Source: CBDANO01 sp965197665 | GTDB taxonomy: Bacteria; Chloroflexota; Dehalococcoidia; Lucifugimonadales; UBA3495 | DNA: 64,000 nt | NCBI GenBank assembly: GCA_965197665.1 | Contig: CBDANO010000005.1 | Span: 1,178,001 to 1,242,000, forward strand | Direction: 5' to 3' | Shown: positions 16,323 to 25,441 of the stretch, piece after piece | Layout: each line of letters opens with the position of its first letter | Numbering within the stretch: the stretch's first letter is position 1 | The notes under the pieces: generated by a model | Database searches by the model: none | What the model was told of the DNA's origin: nothing | Seen by the model: only the letters and a program-made list of their open reading frames with translations | Program-made: the position numbers and the translations under genes

Positions 16323-16943
16323 ATGAACAACCTGGAAGAGGTCGCGCTGCTAGTCAAGTCCTGCACCGATTGTTCGCTGCACCGCGACCGGACCAACGCC
16401 GTTCCCGGAGAGGGGCCCGCCGACGCCGAGTTGATGTTCATCGGCGAGGGTCCCGGATTTCAAGAAGATAAGCAGGGCCGTCCCTTCGTCGGTCCCGCCG
16501 GGCAGTTCCTCGAGGGTCTGCTGGCCTCAATAGGCGCAACCCGCGAGCAAGTATTCATAGCCAACATGATCAAATGCCGCCCGCCGCAGAACCGGGACCC
16601 CGCACCTACGGAAATCGCTGCTTGCGGCAAATACCTGGACCGGCAGATAGAATTGGTGAACCCAAGATTGATCGTTACTCTGGGCCGGTTCTCCTTGGGC
16701 CGGTTTTTCCCCGGCGAGAGCATAACCCGGGCCCGGGGCAAGGTCCGGGAAAAGGACGGTCGATTCATCTATCCGATAATGCACCCCGCGGCGGCCCTCC
16801 ATAAACAGGAGTTGCGAAGCGTCATAATCCAGGACTTCAAAGGGATCCCTGCCGTCTTGGAGGAGCTGCCAAAAGACGTCCCGGCAGCCTCCGAGGTCCG
16901 TTACCAAGAAGCCCCAAACCCAGAGCAGTTAAGTCTGTTCTAA
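16323..16943 (+). CDS. uracil-DNA glycosylase, family 4 (4Fe-4S type)
   Basis: The 206-residue protein has the four cluster-binding cysteines of family 4 enzymes at residues 14, 17, 85 and 101 (CTDC, KCRPP and ACGKY). The active-site motifs are GEGPGFQEDKQGRPFVG and, near the C-terminus, MHPAAALHK. It removes uracil from DNA to start base excision repair. The last residues, EQLSLF, match the consensus of a sliding-clamp binding peptide (QLxLF), suggesting recruitment to the replication clamp. The stop is only three bases before the RNase J start, so the genes are coupled. Confidence 0.94.
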   Translation: MNNLEEVALLVKSCTDCSLHRDRTNAVPGEGPADAELMFIGEGPGFQEDKQGRPFVGPAGQFLEGLLASIGATREQVFIANMIKCRPPQNRDPAPTEIAACGKYLDRQIELVNPRLIVTLGRFSLGRFFPGESITRARGKVREKDGRFIYPIMHPAAALHKQELRSVIIQDFKGIPAVLEELPKDVPAASEVRYQEAPNPEQLSLF

Positions 16944-16946
16944 GAA

Positions 16947-18614
16947 TTGCTGGCTAACCACTTGAGCACACAACTCCGCATCATTCCCCTGGGCGGCCTG
17001 GGCGAGATTGGCAAGAACATGATGGCCGTGGAATACGGCGACGATATTATCGTCGTCGATTGCGGGGTCCAGTTCCCGGAAGAGGACATGCTTGGCGTGG
17101 ACCTCATCATCCCCGATGTTTCCTACTTGCGGGAAAGGGCGGAGCGGGTCCGCGCGATCCTAATCACCCACGGGCACGAAGACCACATCGGAGCGCTGCC
17201 CTTCATCCTTCCCCAGCTTCAGGTGCCAGTCTACGCCCCGCGGCTGGCCCACGGCCTGATATCCGCAAAGCTCAAGCAGCGGCGGGATACCCGGGACGCG
17301 GTGCTGGAACCAATCGAGCCGGGGGTCGCGTATCAATTCGGAAGGAGCTTCTCGGCCACTTGGTTCCGCGTATGCCACAGCATCCCGGACGCTATGGGGA
17401 TAGCTATTGAGACCCCCATGGGGCCGTTGATCCACACGGGGGACTTCAAGATAGACCATACTCCGGTGGATGGGCGCACCATAGACCTGACGGCTCTGGC
17501 CCATTACGGCGCCCAGGGAGTGTTGGCACTGCTGTCCGACTCCACCTATGCCGACGTCCCGGGATACACTCCGTCGGAACAAGTAGTGGGCGAAGCCTTG
17601 GACCGGGCGATTGGCGACGCTACCGGCCGTGTTATGGTTGCTACCTTCGCTTCCTTGATATCCCGAATCCAGCAAGTGCTGGACGCCGCAGAGAAACACG
17701 ACCGGGTGGTTAGCATCGTCGGCCGCAGCATGGTGGACACCGTGAACGTGGCGGAAGACATGGGGTACTTGAGCCTGTCCCCGGGCGTTCTACGTTCTTT
17801 GAGTGACACTCGGCGGATGCCCCCGGAAAAGGTGGTGTTGCTGACCACCGGCAGCCAAGGCGAGCCCACCTCGGCCCTGGTGCGAATAGCCAACCAAGAC
17901 CATCGGGACGTGCGGGTGATGCCGGGAGACACGGTAATAATATCCGCCACGCCCATACCGGGGAACGAGTTGCCCGTGAGCCGCACCATCGACAATTTGC
18001 TGCGCCAAGGCGCCAAGGTCCTCTACAATAAGGTGGCCTTGGTCCACGTGCATGGCCATGCCAGTCAAGAAGAACTGAAGATGGTGCTGAACCTAGTCCG
18101 CCCCCGCTATTTCGTGCCGGTGCACGGCGAATATCGCCACCTGACCGCCCACGCCCAGATAGCGTGGGACCTGGGTATCGCCCAATCGGGCATCTTCGTC
18201 TTGGAGGATGGAGACGTACTGGAGATGTCCCCGGAAACGGCCGCAGTGGTTGATAAAGTCCCGGCCGGCCCCATATTCATCGACGGATTGAGCACCCGCG
18301 ATTACAAGAGCGACGTGCTCCGCCAACGAAAAGCCCTGTCCAAAGATGGCGTGGTGGTAGTGGTCCTGTCGGTGGGCGGCGGCGCGGGGAAGGCCGCGGC
18401 AAAGGTCCTCAGCAGCGGGTTCATGGAGGACGTAGAGACGGACCAACTGTTCCAAGACTTGACCGGTCAAGTGCAATCGGTGTTGAACGGGGAAATCTCA
18501 CCGGGCACTGGACTGGAAGCGACCAAGTCGAAAATCAGAGAAACTGCCAGGGATTTCATAGCTAACGCAACGGGCCGACGCCCTATGATTATTCCAGTGG
18601 TGTTGGAAGGCTAA
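16947..18614 (+). CDS. rnj: ribonuclease J
   Basis: The 555-residue protein is a metallo-beta-lactamase/beta-CASP nuclease. It opens with LRIIPLGGLGEIGKNMMAVE, then VDCGVQFPEEDMLGVDLIIPD, the zinc motif ITHGHEDHIGALP, and HTGDFKIDHTPVDG. The beta-CASP region has TTGSQGEPTSAL and VHVHGHASQEELK, and a C-terminal dimerisation domain follows. RNase J combines endonuclease and 5'-3' exonuclease activity in mRNA and rRNA processing in bacteria lacking RNase E. The start is a TTG three bases after the UDG stop with no obvious Shine-Dalgarno, consistent with translational coupling. Confidence 0.95.
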   Translation: MLANHLSTQLRIIPLGGLGEIGKNMMAVEYGDDIIVVDCGVQFPEEDMLGVDLIIPDVSYLRERAERVRAILITHGHEDHIGALPFILPQLQVPVYAPRLAHGLISAKLKQRRDTRDAVLEPIEPGVAYQFGRSFSATWFRVCHSIPDAMGIAIETPMGPLIHTGDFKIDHTPVDGRTIDLTALAHYGAQGVLALLSDSTYADVPGYTPSEQVVGEALDRAIGDATGRVMVATFASLISRIQQVLDAAEKHDRVVSIVGRSMVDTVNVAEDMGYLSLSPGVLRSLSDTRRMPPEKVVLLTTGSQGEPTSALVRIANQDHRDVRVMPGDTVIISATPIPGNELPVSRTIDNLLRQGAKVLYNKVALVHVHGHASQEELKMVLNLVRPRYFVPVHGEYRHLTAHAQIAWDLGIAQSGIFVLEDGDVLEMSPETAAVVDKVPAGPIFIDGLSTRDYKSDVLRQRKALSKDGVVVVVLSVGGGAGKAAAKVLSSGFMEDVETDQLFQDLTGQVQSVLNGEISPGTGLEATKSKIRETARDFIANATGRRPMIIPVVLEG

Positions 18615-18666
18615 CTAGCCGCCCGCCGGCGGTTGCCGGCGCCTCAGGCACTCACTGGAGGTAGGG

Positions 18667-20922
18667 ATGGCCCAATCATTGCGCCGGGCGCGCCCCTTTT
18701 CGCCTTCGGCGGCTCTGAAGGAACTCATCAGCGACAGCCCGGTAAACGCGTTGAAGAGCTTGGCCATAGTCGTCCTTGGGCTGGCCGCAGGACTCGGTTT
18801 ATGGCTAAGCCCCTCGGCCAGAGACTGGGCCTTCAAGGCCCTGGGTTATGGCTGGATTCCGGCCGGGGCTTGGATTGCCGCCTCCCTGGCAGCCCTCAGG
18901 TACCGTCCCAGGTCTATAGTCATCAGATGGCGTTGGTGGTTGATGGGCGCCTCCATAGCTGCCGCCGCCATAGCACTCCTATCGTTAGTCAGCCCCAGCG
19001 GCGGCCCCTTGGCCGAAGTGAGTTTGGGAGGCCGCTGGGGCTCTGCCATAGCCGGCGGTACCGTGGTCCAGACCGTGGGAATGGTGGCCGTCGTTAACGC
19101 CCTTCTGCCGTTGATATTATTCCCGCGCCGGGTGGGGCGCGCCTATCTGAGGCTCTTGCGGTACTTAGCCCTGGGGGTGCAGGGCGGCGCCATCTACCTG
19201 TATTTGGGCCTACACCACGGTATCCACTTCTTGGACCGAGGGCTGCGGTCCGCGTTTAGCAGCCCCCTTCCCGGGCACTGGGCCGCCCGGGCATGGTTCA
19301 TGGTTCTTTGGCTTTGGCGGCCCGGCTTGCTGCGCCGGTCCTCCGCCCCTGCGGAACCCGAGCCAGCCGCCGACGCGGCCACAGAACCCGAGGGGGCCGT
19401 TAGTCTATGGGCAAAGACCGACCCCGGCGTGATCCCTAGCTGGGCCGGAGAAGAAGCTGCCGGTCCCCTTCCCGCCGCCGCGCCGGCGCCCATAGCCAAG
19501 AATGGGGCTTCCGAGTGGAAGCTTCCTCCCATTGACTTGCTAACAACCGGGGAATCCCGCTCCGACGCGAATGGCCCCTTGGAGCAGATGGCCCGGCATA
19601 TCGAGGGCACCCTGGCGGACCACGGCGTAAGCGTAGAAGTCGGGGATATCAAAGCGGGTCCCCGGATAGTCCGTTTCGGCTTGGTGCCCGGTTGGCTGGC
19701 CAAGAAAGGCGACTCCGGCAAGGAGGACCAAGAGGAGGCCAAGGGGGAGCGCAGCCGTGTCAAGGTGCAAAGTATCTTGATGCGCGAAAAGGACTTGGCC
19801 TTGGCGCTGCAAACTCCATACCTCCGCATTGAGGCGCCGGTCCCGGGTGAGGCCCTGGTTGGGCTTGAGGTTCCCAGCCCCACTCCTTCCAAAGTTCACC
19901 TGCGGGAAGTGATAGAGGCGGCCAGTTTCGGTTCGTTGGCCGCCAAGGGGGCCCTGCCCATCGCGATCGGACAGGATACCGGGGGGGCGGCGGTGTCCGT
20001 GGACCTCTCGACCTTGCCGCACATGTTGATTGCCGGCGCCACCGGCGCCGGCAAGAGCGTATGTATCAATTCGATCATCGCTACTCTCCTGTTGACCAAG
20101 CCCCCAGACCAGCTCAGACTCCTCTTGGTGGACCCCAAGCGGGTCGAGCTTACGCCGTTCAACGGCGTTCCGCACCTGATCACGCCGGTTATCGTGGACA
20201 ACGACCAAGTCAACATTGCGCTGCAGGGGTTGATGCGGGAGATGTTGCGCCGATACAAGAGCATGGAAGAGGTGGGCGCCCGGAATATTTCCAGCTACAA
20301 CAGCAAGGCGGCGGAGCGATTGCCGTACCTGGTGTTGATTGTAGACGAGTTGGCCGATCTCATGATAGCCGGCGGATTCGAAGTGGAGCAAAACCTGGTA
20401 CGTCTTGCCCAATTGGGCCGGGCCACCGGCATCCATCTGGTCTTAGCCACGCAGCGGCCGTCGGTCAACGTGGTAACCGGCTTGCTCAAGGCCAACGTTC
20501 CAGCCCGCATCGCCTTTGCGGTGGCCTCTCAAATCGATTCCAGGGTCATACTCGACGCCGTCGGCGCGGAGAAGCTCCTCGGCAAGGGGGACATGTTGCT
20601 CCTGCACAACGATTCTCCCAAACCGCGGCGAGTTCAAGGCACGCTGGTGTACGATGAGGAAATCGACAAGATTGTCGACTTCTGGACCAACCAGAAGGGG
20701 CCGCCCTTGCCCGAGATTCCCATGGGAGACGCCGGCGGCCCCGAGGAAGGCGAAGAAGACGAGGAAGTGGACCAAAAACTAATGGAACAAGCCCGTGACA
20801 TGGCCCTCGGCAATCCTCGCATATCGCCGTCGTACCTGGAGCGCCGGTTGAAGATCGGGGGCTGGCGGGCTACCCAGATCATGGGAATCCTGGAAGACGA
20901 GGGGCTGGTCGTCTCCCGTTAG
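18667..20922 (+). CDS. ftsK: DNA translocase FtsK/SpoIIIE
   Basis: The 751-residue protein has about four N-terminal membrane segments between residues 15 and 170, a proline/alanine-rich linker (about residues 220-290), and then the motor. The motor has Walker A in AGATGAGKSVC, Walker B around LLLVDPKRVELT and LIVDELADLMI, and LATQRPSVNVVTG. It ends in a winged-helix gamma domain (SPSYLERRLKIGGWRATQI) that reads KOPS-like DNA signals. It pumps chromosome ends through the division septum. It follows rnj by 52 bases. A degenerate duplicate of the last codons lies just past the stop. Confidence 0.95.
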   Translation: MAQSLRRARPFSPSAALKELISDSPVNALKSLAIVVLGLAAGLGLWLSPSARDWAFKALGYGWIPAGAWIAASLAALRYRPRSIVIRWRWWLMGASIAAAAIALLSLVSPSGGPLAEVSLGGRWGSAIAGGTVVQTVGMVAVVNALLPLILFPRRVGRAYLRLLRYLALGVQGGAIYLYLGLHHGIHFLDRGLRSAFSSPLPGHWAARAWFMVLWLWRPGLLRRSSAPAEPEPAADAATEPEGAVSLWAKTDPGVIPSWAGEEAAGPLPAAAPAPIAKNGASEWKLPPIDLLTTGESRSDANGPLEQMARHIEGTLADHGVSVEVGDIKAGPRIVRFGLVPGWLAKKGDSGKEDQEEAKGERSRVKVQSILMREKDLALALQTPYLRIEAPVPGEALVGLEVPSPTPSKVHLREVIEAASFGSLAAKGALPIAIGQDTGGAAVSVDLSTLPHMLIAGATGAGKSVCINSIIATLLLTKPPDQLRLLLVDPKRVELTPFNGVPHLITPVIVDNDQVNIALQGLMREMLRRYKSMEEVGARNISSYNSKAAERLPYLVLIVDELADLMIAGGFEVEQNLVRLAQLGRATGIHLVLATQRPSVNVVTGLLKANVPARIAFAVASQIDSRVILDAVGAEKLLGKGDMLLLHNDSPKPRRVQGTLVYDEEIDKIVDFWTNQKGPPLPEIPMGDAGGPEEGEEDEEVDQKLMEQARDMALGNPRISPSYLERRLKIGGWRATQIMGILEDEGLVVSR

Positions 20923-21250
20923 GGGTCTCCCTCGTACCGCTATTTGGAAGACGAGGAACCGGTCCTCTCTCGTTAGGGCGTTCCCTTTTCCCCGTTCTCC
21001 AAGGGTCTGCTTTCAGGTATCCACGACCCCGCGTCAGCCTAATGGCCTGGTATTTCCCGCCCAGTATAAGCAGTCCGCGCGGCGTCTTCGGCGGGCCGCA
21101 TTTTTTCGGGCGTGTCCGAGTATGCGACGCCTTTCGGCGGGTCTTTCCCTTGCATTCCATCCTTTGGTATTATTGGCTTGTCGTCGCTTTGGGACCTAAG
21201 ACCTACTATGAGCTTCCAAGGGCCCCGGCATCTAGGGAAGGTACCGGCTT
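20923..21250. other. intergenic region after ftsK
   Basis: The first 54 bases contain a degenerate copy of the ftsK 3' end. The rest has no coding frame of convincing composition. No terminator or RNA gene was recognised. Confidence 0.5.
20944..20976 (+). repeat. degenerate in-frame duplicate of the ftsK 3' end
   Basis: Bases 20944-20976 match 20890-20922, the last 11 codons of ftsK including the stop, at 27 of 33 positions, exactly 54 bases downstream and in the same reading frame. Translated past the ftsK stop it reads GSPSYRYLEDEEPVLSR then stop, against SPSY...LEDEGLVVSR then stop in the gene. SPSY is repeated too, with the intervening helix lost, so this is probably an old tandem duplication with an internal deletion. 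Confidence 0.6.
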
Positions 21251-21898
21251 TTGTTGATTGACCTTCATTGTCACAGCTACCCCAAGTCGGATGATAGCTT
21301 CATGGCGGTCGACGAGCTCATAGAGGCGGCCCAAGCCAAGGGCTTGGACGGTATCTGCTTGACCGAACACGATTCCTTTTGGACCCGGGAAGATATCGAG
21401 GCCTTATCTTCCAAGCATCAATTCTTGGTCCTGCCCGGCTGCGAAATAAATACGGACACCGGCCACGTCTTGGTCTTTGGGCTGGACCGCTACGTCTTTG
21501 GCCTCCACAAGCCTCCGTTCCTTCGCGCCGCGGTGAAAGCCGGAAAGGCGGTGACCGTCGCCGCCCACCCTTACCGCCGCAGGTTCTTGGAAGACCCGGG
21601 CATTAGCTCCGAAGCCCGTCGGGGGATGCTGGAACGGGCGGCGGGAGACGAGCTATTCCAGATCTGCGATGCCATCGAAGGGATCAACGGGCGGGGCAGT
21701 CCGACGCAAAACGGCTTCTCTCAAGAGTTGGGCGAACTCTTGGGGGCCGGCATGACCGGCGGCAGCGACGCCCACCGGGAGGGTGAGTTGGGCACTGCCG
21801 CAACCAGGTTCGAGTCCCCGATTAACGGGCTGGATGATCTCATCAGGGAGCTAAAGGAAGGCCGTTTCCGGGCCGAGGACCTGCGCAACGGGAACTGA
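21251..21898 (+). CDS. PHP-domain metal-dependent phosphoesterase
   Basis: The 215-residue protein has the PHP motifs in order: DLHCHSYPKSDDS at the N-terminus, CLTEHDSFW, LPGCEINTDTGHVL, AAHPYRR, and GGSDAHREGELG near the C-terminus. These supply the metal-binding His and Asp residues of the polymerase/histidinol-phosphatase fold, which hydrolyses phosphoesters on nucleotides, RNA 5' ends or small molecules. It starts at TTG with GGGAAGG upstream. Its length and motifs resemble the TrpH/YciV group, but the substrate is open. Confidence 0.85.
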   Translation: MLIDLHCHSYPKSDDSFMAVDELIEAAQAKGLDGICLTEHDSFWTREDIEALSSKHQFLVLPGCEINTDTGHVLVFGLDRYVFGLHKPPFLRAAVKAGKAVTVAAHPYRRRFLEDPGISSEARRGMLERAAGDELFQICDAIEGINGRGSPTQNGFSQELGELLGAGMTGGSDAHREGELGTAATRFESPINGLDDLIRELKEGRFRAEDLRNGN

Positions 21899-21983
21899 AA
21901 AGCCGGGGAAAGGATGCCCGCACAACCTTCCCGCCGGGGTTGCCGGCAGTCCGGACCGCGGTTGGACCCGTGGAGGAATACCG

Positions 21984-22961
21984 ATGGTCGAGGCGCTAAG
22001 GATCGAGAACTTGGTGGTGCGCTTTGGGACCAAGGATGGGCCGGTCAAGGCACTGAACGGCGTCAACTTGGTCCAAGAGGAAGGGCAAGTCTATTGCTTG
22101 GTAGGTGAGAGCGGCGCGGGGAAGACCACCTTGGCTCTGGCAATCATGGGGCTGCTGCCCCGCACCGCCACGGTGCAGGAAGGCGCCATATTCTTCGATG
22201 GGGTGGACTTGCTCCGGGCCGGCAAAGAACACTGGCGCGGGTTGCGGGGCAAAGAGATCTCCATGATATTTCAGGATGCCCATTCCTCGCTGAACCCGGT
22301 GCAACTGGTGGGCGATCAACTCCAAGAGGTCATCCTGGAACACACCGACGTTACCCCCCGCGTGGCCAACGGGATGGCCCGGGATATCCTGAGGGAGATG
22401 GGCTTCCCCGATCCCAGGCTGATAATGGGCCAGTACCCCTTCAGCTTGAGCGGCGGCATGGCCCAGCGGGTCATGCTGGCCATCGGGATGGTGTTGAGCC
22501 CGCGCTTGCTGATTGCCGACGAGCCCACGTCTGGCTTGGACGTTACCTTGCAAGCGGAAATTCTCGACTTGCTCAGGCGGTTGTGCCGGGACCATCACAC
22601 GTCGATTCTGCTAATTACTCATGACATGAGCGTGGTGGCCTCCATGGCCAACCAGGTAGGGGTTATCTACGGCGGGACCATGGTGGAATCGGCGGAAGTG
22701 ATTCCCGCGTTCAAGCGGCCCCTGCACCCCTATACCTGGGCGCTGCTCCAGGCTTTACCCCGGTTGGACCAACCGGCCAAGAGGCTGATGCCGCTGCCGG
22801 GCAGCCCGCCGGACATGGTCAACTTGCCCGAGGAATGCCCCTTCTTGCCCAGGTGCAACAAGGCCGTCACTCAATGCCGCGCCAGCCGCCGGCCCAGGCT
22901 GGAGGAAAAAGAGGCTCGCCACTTGGTCGCTTGCTACAACCCAGTCGTGCACCCGGACTAG
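21984..22961 (+). CDS. oligopeptide/dipeptide-type ABC transporter ATP-binding protein (orphan)
   Basis: The 325-residue ATPase has Walker A (GESGAGKTT), the Q-loop in IFQDAHSSLNP, the signature LSGGMAQR, and Walker B in LLIADEPTSGLD followed by the H-loop LLITHDMSVV. The C-terminal oligo_HPY extension with PLPGSPPDM and CPFLPRC is specific to the DppD/OppD nickel- and peptide-importer group. No permease, binding protein or partner ATPase lies beside it, so it must act with components encoded elsewhere. It lies 85 bases after the PHP gene. Confidence 0.93.
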   Translation: MVEALRIENLVVRFGTKDGPVKALNGVNLVQEEGQVYCLVGESGAGKTTLALAIMGLLPRTATVQEGAIFFDGVDLLRAGKEHWRGLRGKEISMIFQDAHSSLNPVQLVGDQLQEVILEHTDVTPRVANGMARDILREMGFPDPRLIMGQYPFSLSGGMAQRVMLAIGMVLSPRLLIADEPTSGLDVTLQAEILDLLRRLCRDHHTSILLITHDMSVVASMANQVGVIYGGTMVESAEVIPAFKRPLHPYTWALLQALPRLDQPAKRLMPLPGSPPDMVNLPEECPFLPRCNKAVTQCRASRRPRLEEKEARHLVACYNPVVHPD

Positions 22962-22992
22962 CAGCTATTGCCGGGGGCGGGGCCGCAAGCCT

Positions 22993-24018
22993 TTAAGTAG
23001 CAACTCGGTCCTCAACCGGCGGGGACTGCTCCGCCGCCAACAACTCAAGGGCTAGGTCCGGCTCCAGATTACCTTGCTTGATTGCCAGGTCCGCCTCCAG
23101 CAACCGGCGGTAGCGCGCGGCGACGGCTTGGCGGGAAAGGCGGCGGGCTTGGTCCAAGGTCTTGCGAAGGACGAACTGGGAAGATACCCCCAAGAGTCTG
23201 CCCAAGTCTTTCTGGGACGTTCCGTTGTCCAGGGAGTCCCGGGTCAGGGCCAATAGCCGCAGTTGACGCTCGACCATGGCTATAATATAGGATACTTCTC
23301 GCCCGTCCTGCCGTAGCTGGCGTAACAACCGGAGGGCCAGCCCGGGCCGGCCGTCGATCATGGCGTCGACGGCGGCGAATATGCTGGCTTCTCGCACTTG
23401 GGCTACCAGTTCTTCCACGTCCGATTCCTCTATACGGCGGCCGGATGCGTAGAGCGACAGCTTTTCCAACTCCCCATCCAGGGTCCAGAGGTCATTGCCG
23501 ACCAGATCGCTCAACCGCTTTATGGCCGCCGGGCTGATGCCAGCGCTTTTTTGTTGGGACGCCTCTTTGATCCAACGAGACAAGCCCTCACCGGTCGGAG
23601 CGGCCAGGGACTGGATCTGGGCCACCGGTTTCAGCAAGCGGAGCAAAGGATTGCTGTCGGTAATTAGTCCATCGGTGAAGACCAAAAAGGTCGTTTCCGG
23701 CATCCCCGGCACGACTTGGGCAAGCTTGTCCCAGCCGCCCCGGGCGGACTCCCCTTGTCCTGAATCCCCGCTTCGTTCCCGGTTGCGGCCTGGACGCCGC
23801 TCTTGAGTCGACAATAAGCCGTCCACCACCACCAATCTTCCCGTGTCCATGAAAGGGAGGGCATTGCAAATGCTAAACAACTCTTGCGGTTTGACCTGCC
23901 CGCCCTGGAGGTTGTGGCGGTTGCCTTCCAGGAGGCCTTCGACGCCGGCGTCGGCAGTCAGGCGTTTCAATGCCTGGGGAACGAGGAAACTGTCGCCGTG
24001 GAGCACGTGGGCGGGCAA
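22993..24018 (-). CDS. holA: DNA polymerase III, delta subunit
   Basis: The 341-residue protein matches the clamp-loader delta subunit in size and layout. The N-terminal domain has VLHGDSFLVPQALKRL and NALPFMDTGRLVVVDGLL. The second domain has FLVFTDGLI, then WIKEASQQKSAGISPAAIKRL and DLVGNDLWTLDGELEKLSLY, the most conserved stretch. The C-terminal collar domain carries RLLRQLRQDGREVSYIIAMVERQLR and ADLAIKQGNLEPDLALELL. Delta opens the sliding clamp. The gene is on the opposite strand to its neighbours and convergent with the ABC ATPase. Confidence 0.9.
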   Translation of the reverse strand: MPAHVLHGDSFLVPQALKRLTADAGVEGLLEGNRHNLQGGQVKPQELFSICNALPFMDTGRLVVVDGLLSTQERRPGRNRERSGDSGQGESARGGWDKLAQVVPGMPETTFLVFTDGLITDSNPLLRLLKPVAQIQSLAAPTGEGLSRWIKEASQQKSAGISPAAIKRLSDLVGNDLWTLDGELEKLSLYASGRRIEESDVEELVAQVREASIFAAVDAMIDGRPGLALRLLRQLRQDGREVSYIIAMVERQLRLLALTRDSLDNGTSQKDLGRLLGVSSQFVLRKTLDQARRLSRQAVAARYRRLLEADLAIKQGNLEPDLALELLAAEQSPPVEDRVAT

Positions 24019-24266
24019 CTACAAACTCCTAAAGAACACTCGAGAATCCCCAAAGCCGGTCTTGGGCGCCTCCCCTTGGCCGGTATCCCCCCTTCCAAAT
24101 CTAGCTGTATAGTAAGGCGGCGCGGCGCTTGTACGCAACGGCAGCTCCCGGGAAATACTCCACTCGCATAGTATCGCCCCGCCCGGGGAGGCGCGCGAAG
24201 GTCTTCGAAACACTCCGATGACCGGTCGAGGCATATCCATCATTTCTATGACTGTAGGAGGCGGAA

Positions 24267-25115
24267 ATGGGACCTGAACTGGTGGACTATCTGCTCTATC
24301 AACCGGAGGACACCGGCATACTCTGGATCAAGTTCAACCGCCCGGAGCGAATGAATGCCCTAGTCGGGACCTCCGAGGAAAAGGGCACGGTGGCCAAGGT
24401 TGGCGAATACATGCGGGCGGGGGATGACGACCCGAACATCCGGGTTATCGTTCTCACGGGAGTGGGGCGCGGTTTCTGCTCCGGGGCCGACATGAGAAGG
24501 GACATTCCGGACTCGGTAAAGGGGGAGAACTTCTCCGGCGACCGGGGAACGGCCGAGGGGCCCGACGCCGCCCGTGAGCATTTCTTCCACGGGTTCACTA
24601 AACTGCATCGAGATATTTCCCAGGTCCGCAAACCAACCATCGCCATGATCAACGGCCCGGCGGTGGGGTCCGGCATGGACATGGCGCTGCACTGCGACAT
24701 CCGCGTCGGATGCGAAAACACCCGTTTCATCGGCTATCAGCAACTCGGGCAGATCTTCGAGAACGGGGGCAGCTACTACCTCCCCAAAATGGCCGGCTTG
24801 GGCCGGGCGTTGGAGTTCGCCTACACGGGGCACTTGGACGCTCAGAGGGCCTACGAGTGGGGGCTGCTGAACCACTTGGTCTCTTCGGAGGAGTTGGAAC
24901 CTACGACCAGGGAATTGTGCGACCGGATCATAAGAAACCCTCCCATGGTGCAGTGGATAAGCAAGCGGATCATGCGTTCCGCCCTGGACGCCTCCCTCGA
25001 GACGACGATGGTCTTGACCTCCAACGCCGGCGGGATACTCAACGGCTCAGAAGATGCGGAAGAGGCTCGAAGGGCCTTTCTGGAAAAGCGGGCCCCGGTG
25101 TTCAAAGGCCGTTAG
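24267..25115 (+). CDS. enoyl-CoA hydratase/isomerase family protein
   Basis: The 282-residue crotonase-fold protein has the oxyanion-hole motif VGRGFCSGADMRRD and a second conserved stretch, KPTIAMINGPAVGSGMDMAL. The later loop that carries one catalytic Glu in hydratases reads GQIFENGGSYYLPKMAG here, with a Glu near that position. The C-terminal FLEKRAPVFKGR is typical. It catalyses hydration, isomerisation or hydrolysis of an acyl-CoA. It has a strong AGGAGG upstream and no close operon partner. Confidence 0.92.
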   Translation: MGPELVDYLLYQPEDTGILWIKFNRPERMNALVGTSEEKGTVAKVGEYMRAGDDDPNIRVIVLTGVGRGFCSGADMRRDIPDSVKGENFSGDRGTAEGPDAAREHFFHGFTKLHRDISQVRKPTIAMINGPAVGSGMDMALHCDIRVGCENTRFIGYQQLGQIFENGGSYYLPKMAGLGRALEFAYTGHLDAQRAYEWGLLNHLVSSEELEPTTRELCDRIIRNPPMVQWISKRIMRSALDASLETTMVLTSNAGGILNGSEDAEEARRAFLEKRAPVFKGR

Positions 25116-25441
25116 CCCAAAAGCGATTGGCATGGAAGAACCTTACATTAAGTGCTTCGGTGGCCGGGTCAGCACCAAGGGAATCATCAGCGGCTAAAGA
25201 CGCATAGAAGAAAAAATTGCCTCGATGGCCGGGACGATGCGGATAACATTGGCCCCCGCCGCCGTAACCGGGGGCGGCTCCGGATAGGGTGCGCCGGACT
25301 GGGTACCCGGTTATTATGGTCCCGACCGCTCAGCCTGATAACCCGCTCTGCCGGCGGCCGCAGCCGCCGGAGCTAATAGTAAGGTCTCGGAGGCATTGGC
25401 GGGTCAACAGGTCAACAGATGACGACGAAGGGGAAAGTGCT
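25116..25441. other. intergenic region
   Basis: This 326-base spacer contains a GC-rich stretch with several short CCGCCG/CGGCGG inverted runs (about 25255-25365) but no recognised promoter, RNA or coding region. Confidence 0.4.

Noticed and set aside
21804..21820. GGTTCGAGTCCC resembling a tRNA T-loop
   Set aside because: It is inside the PHP-domain coding sequence, and no acceptor, D or anticodon arms can be built around it.
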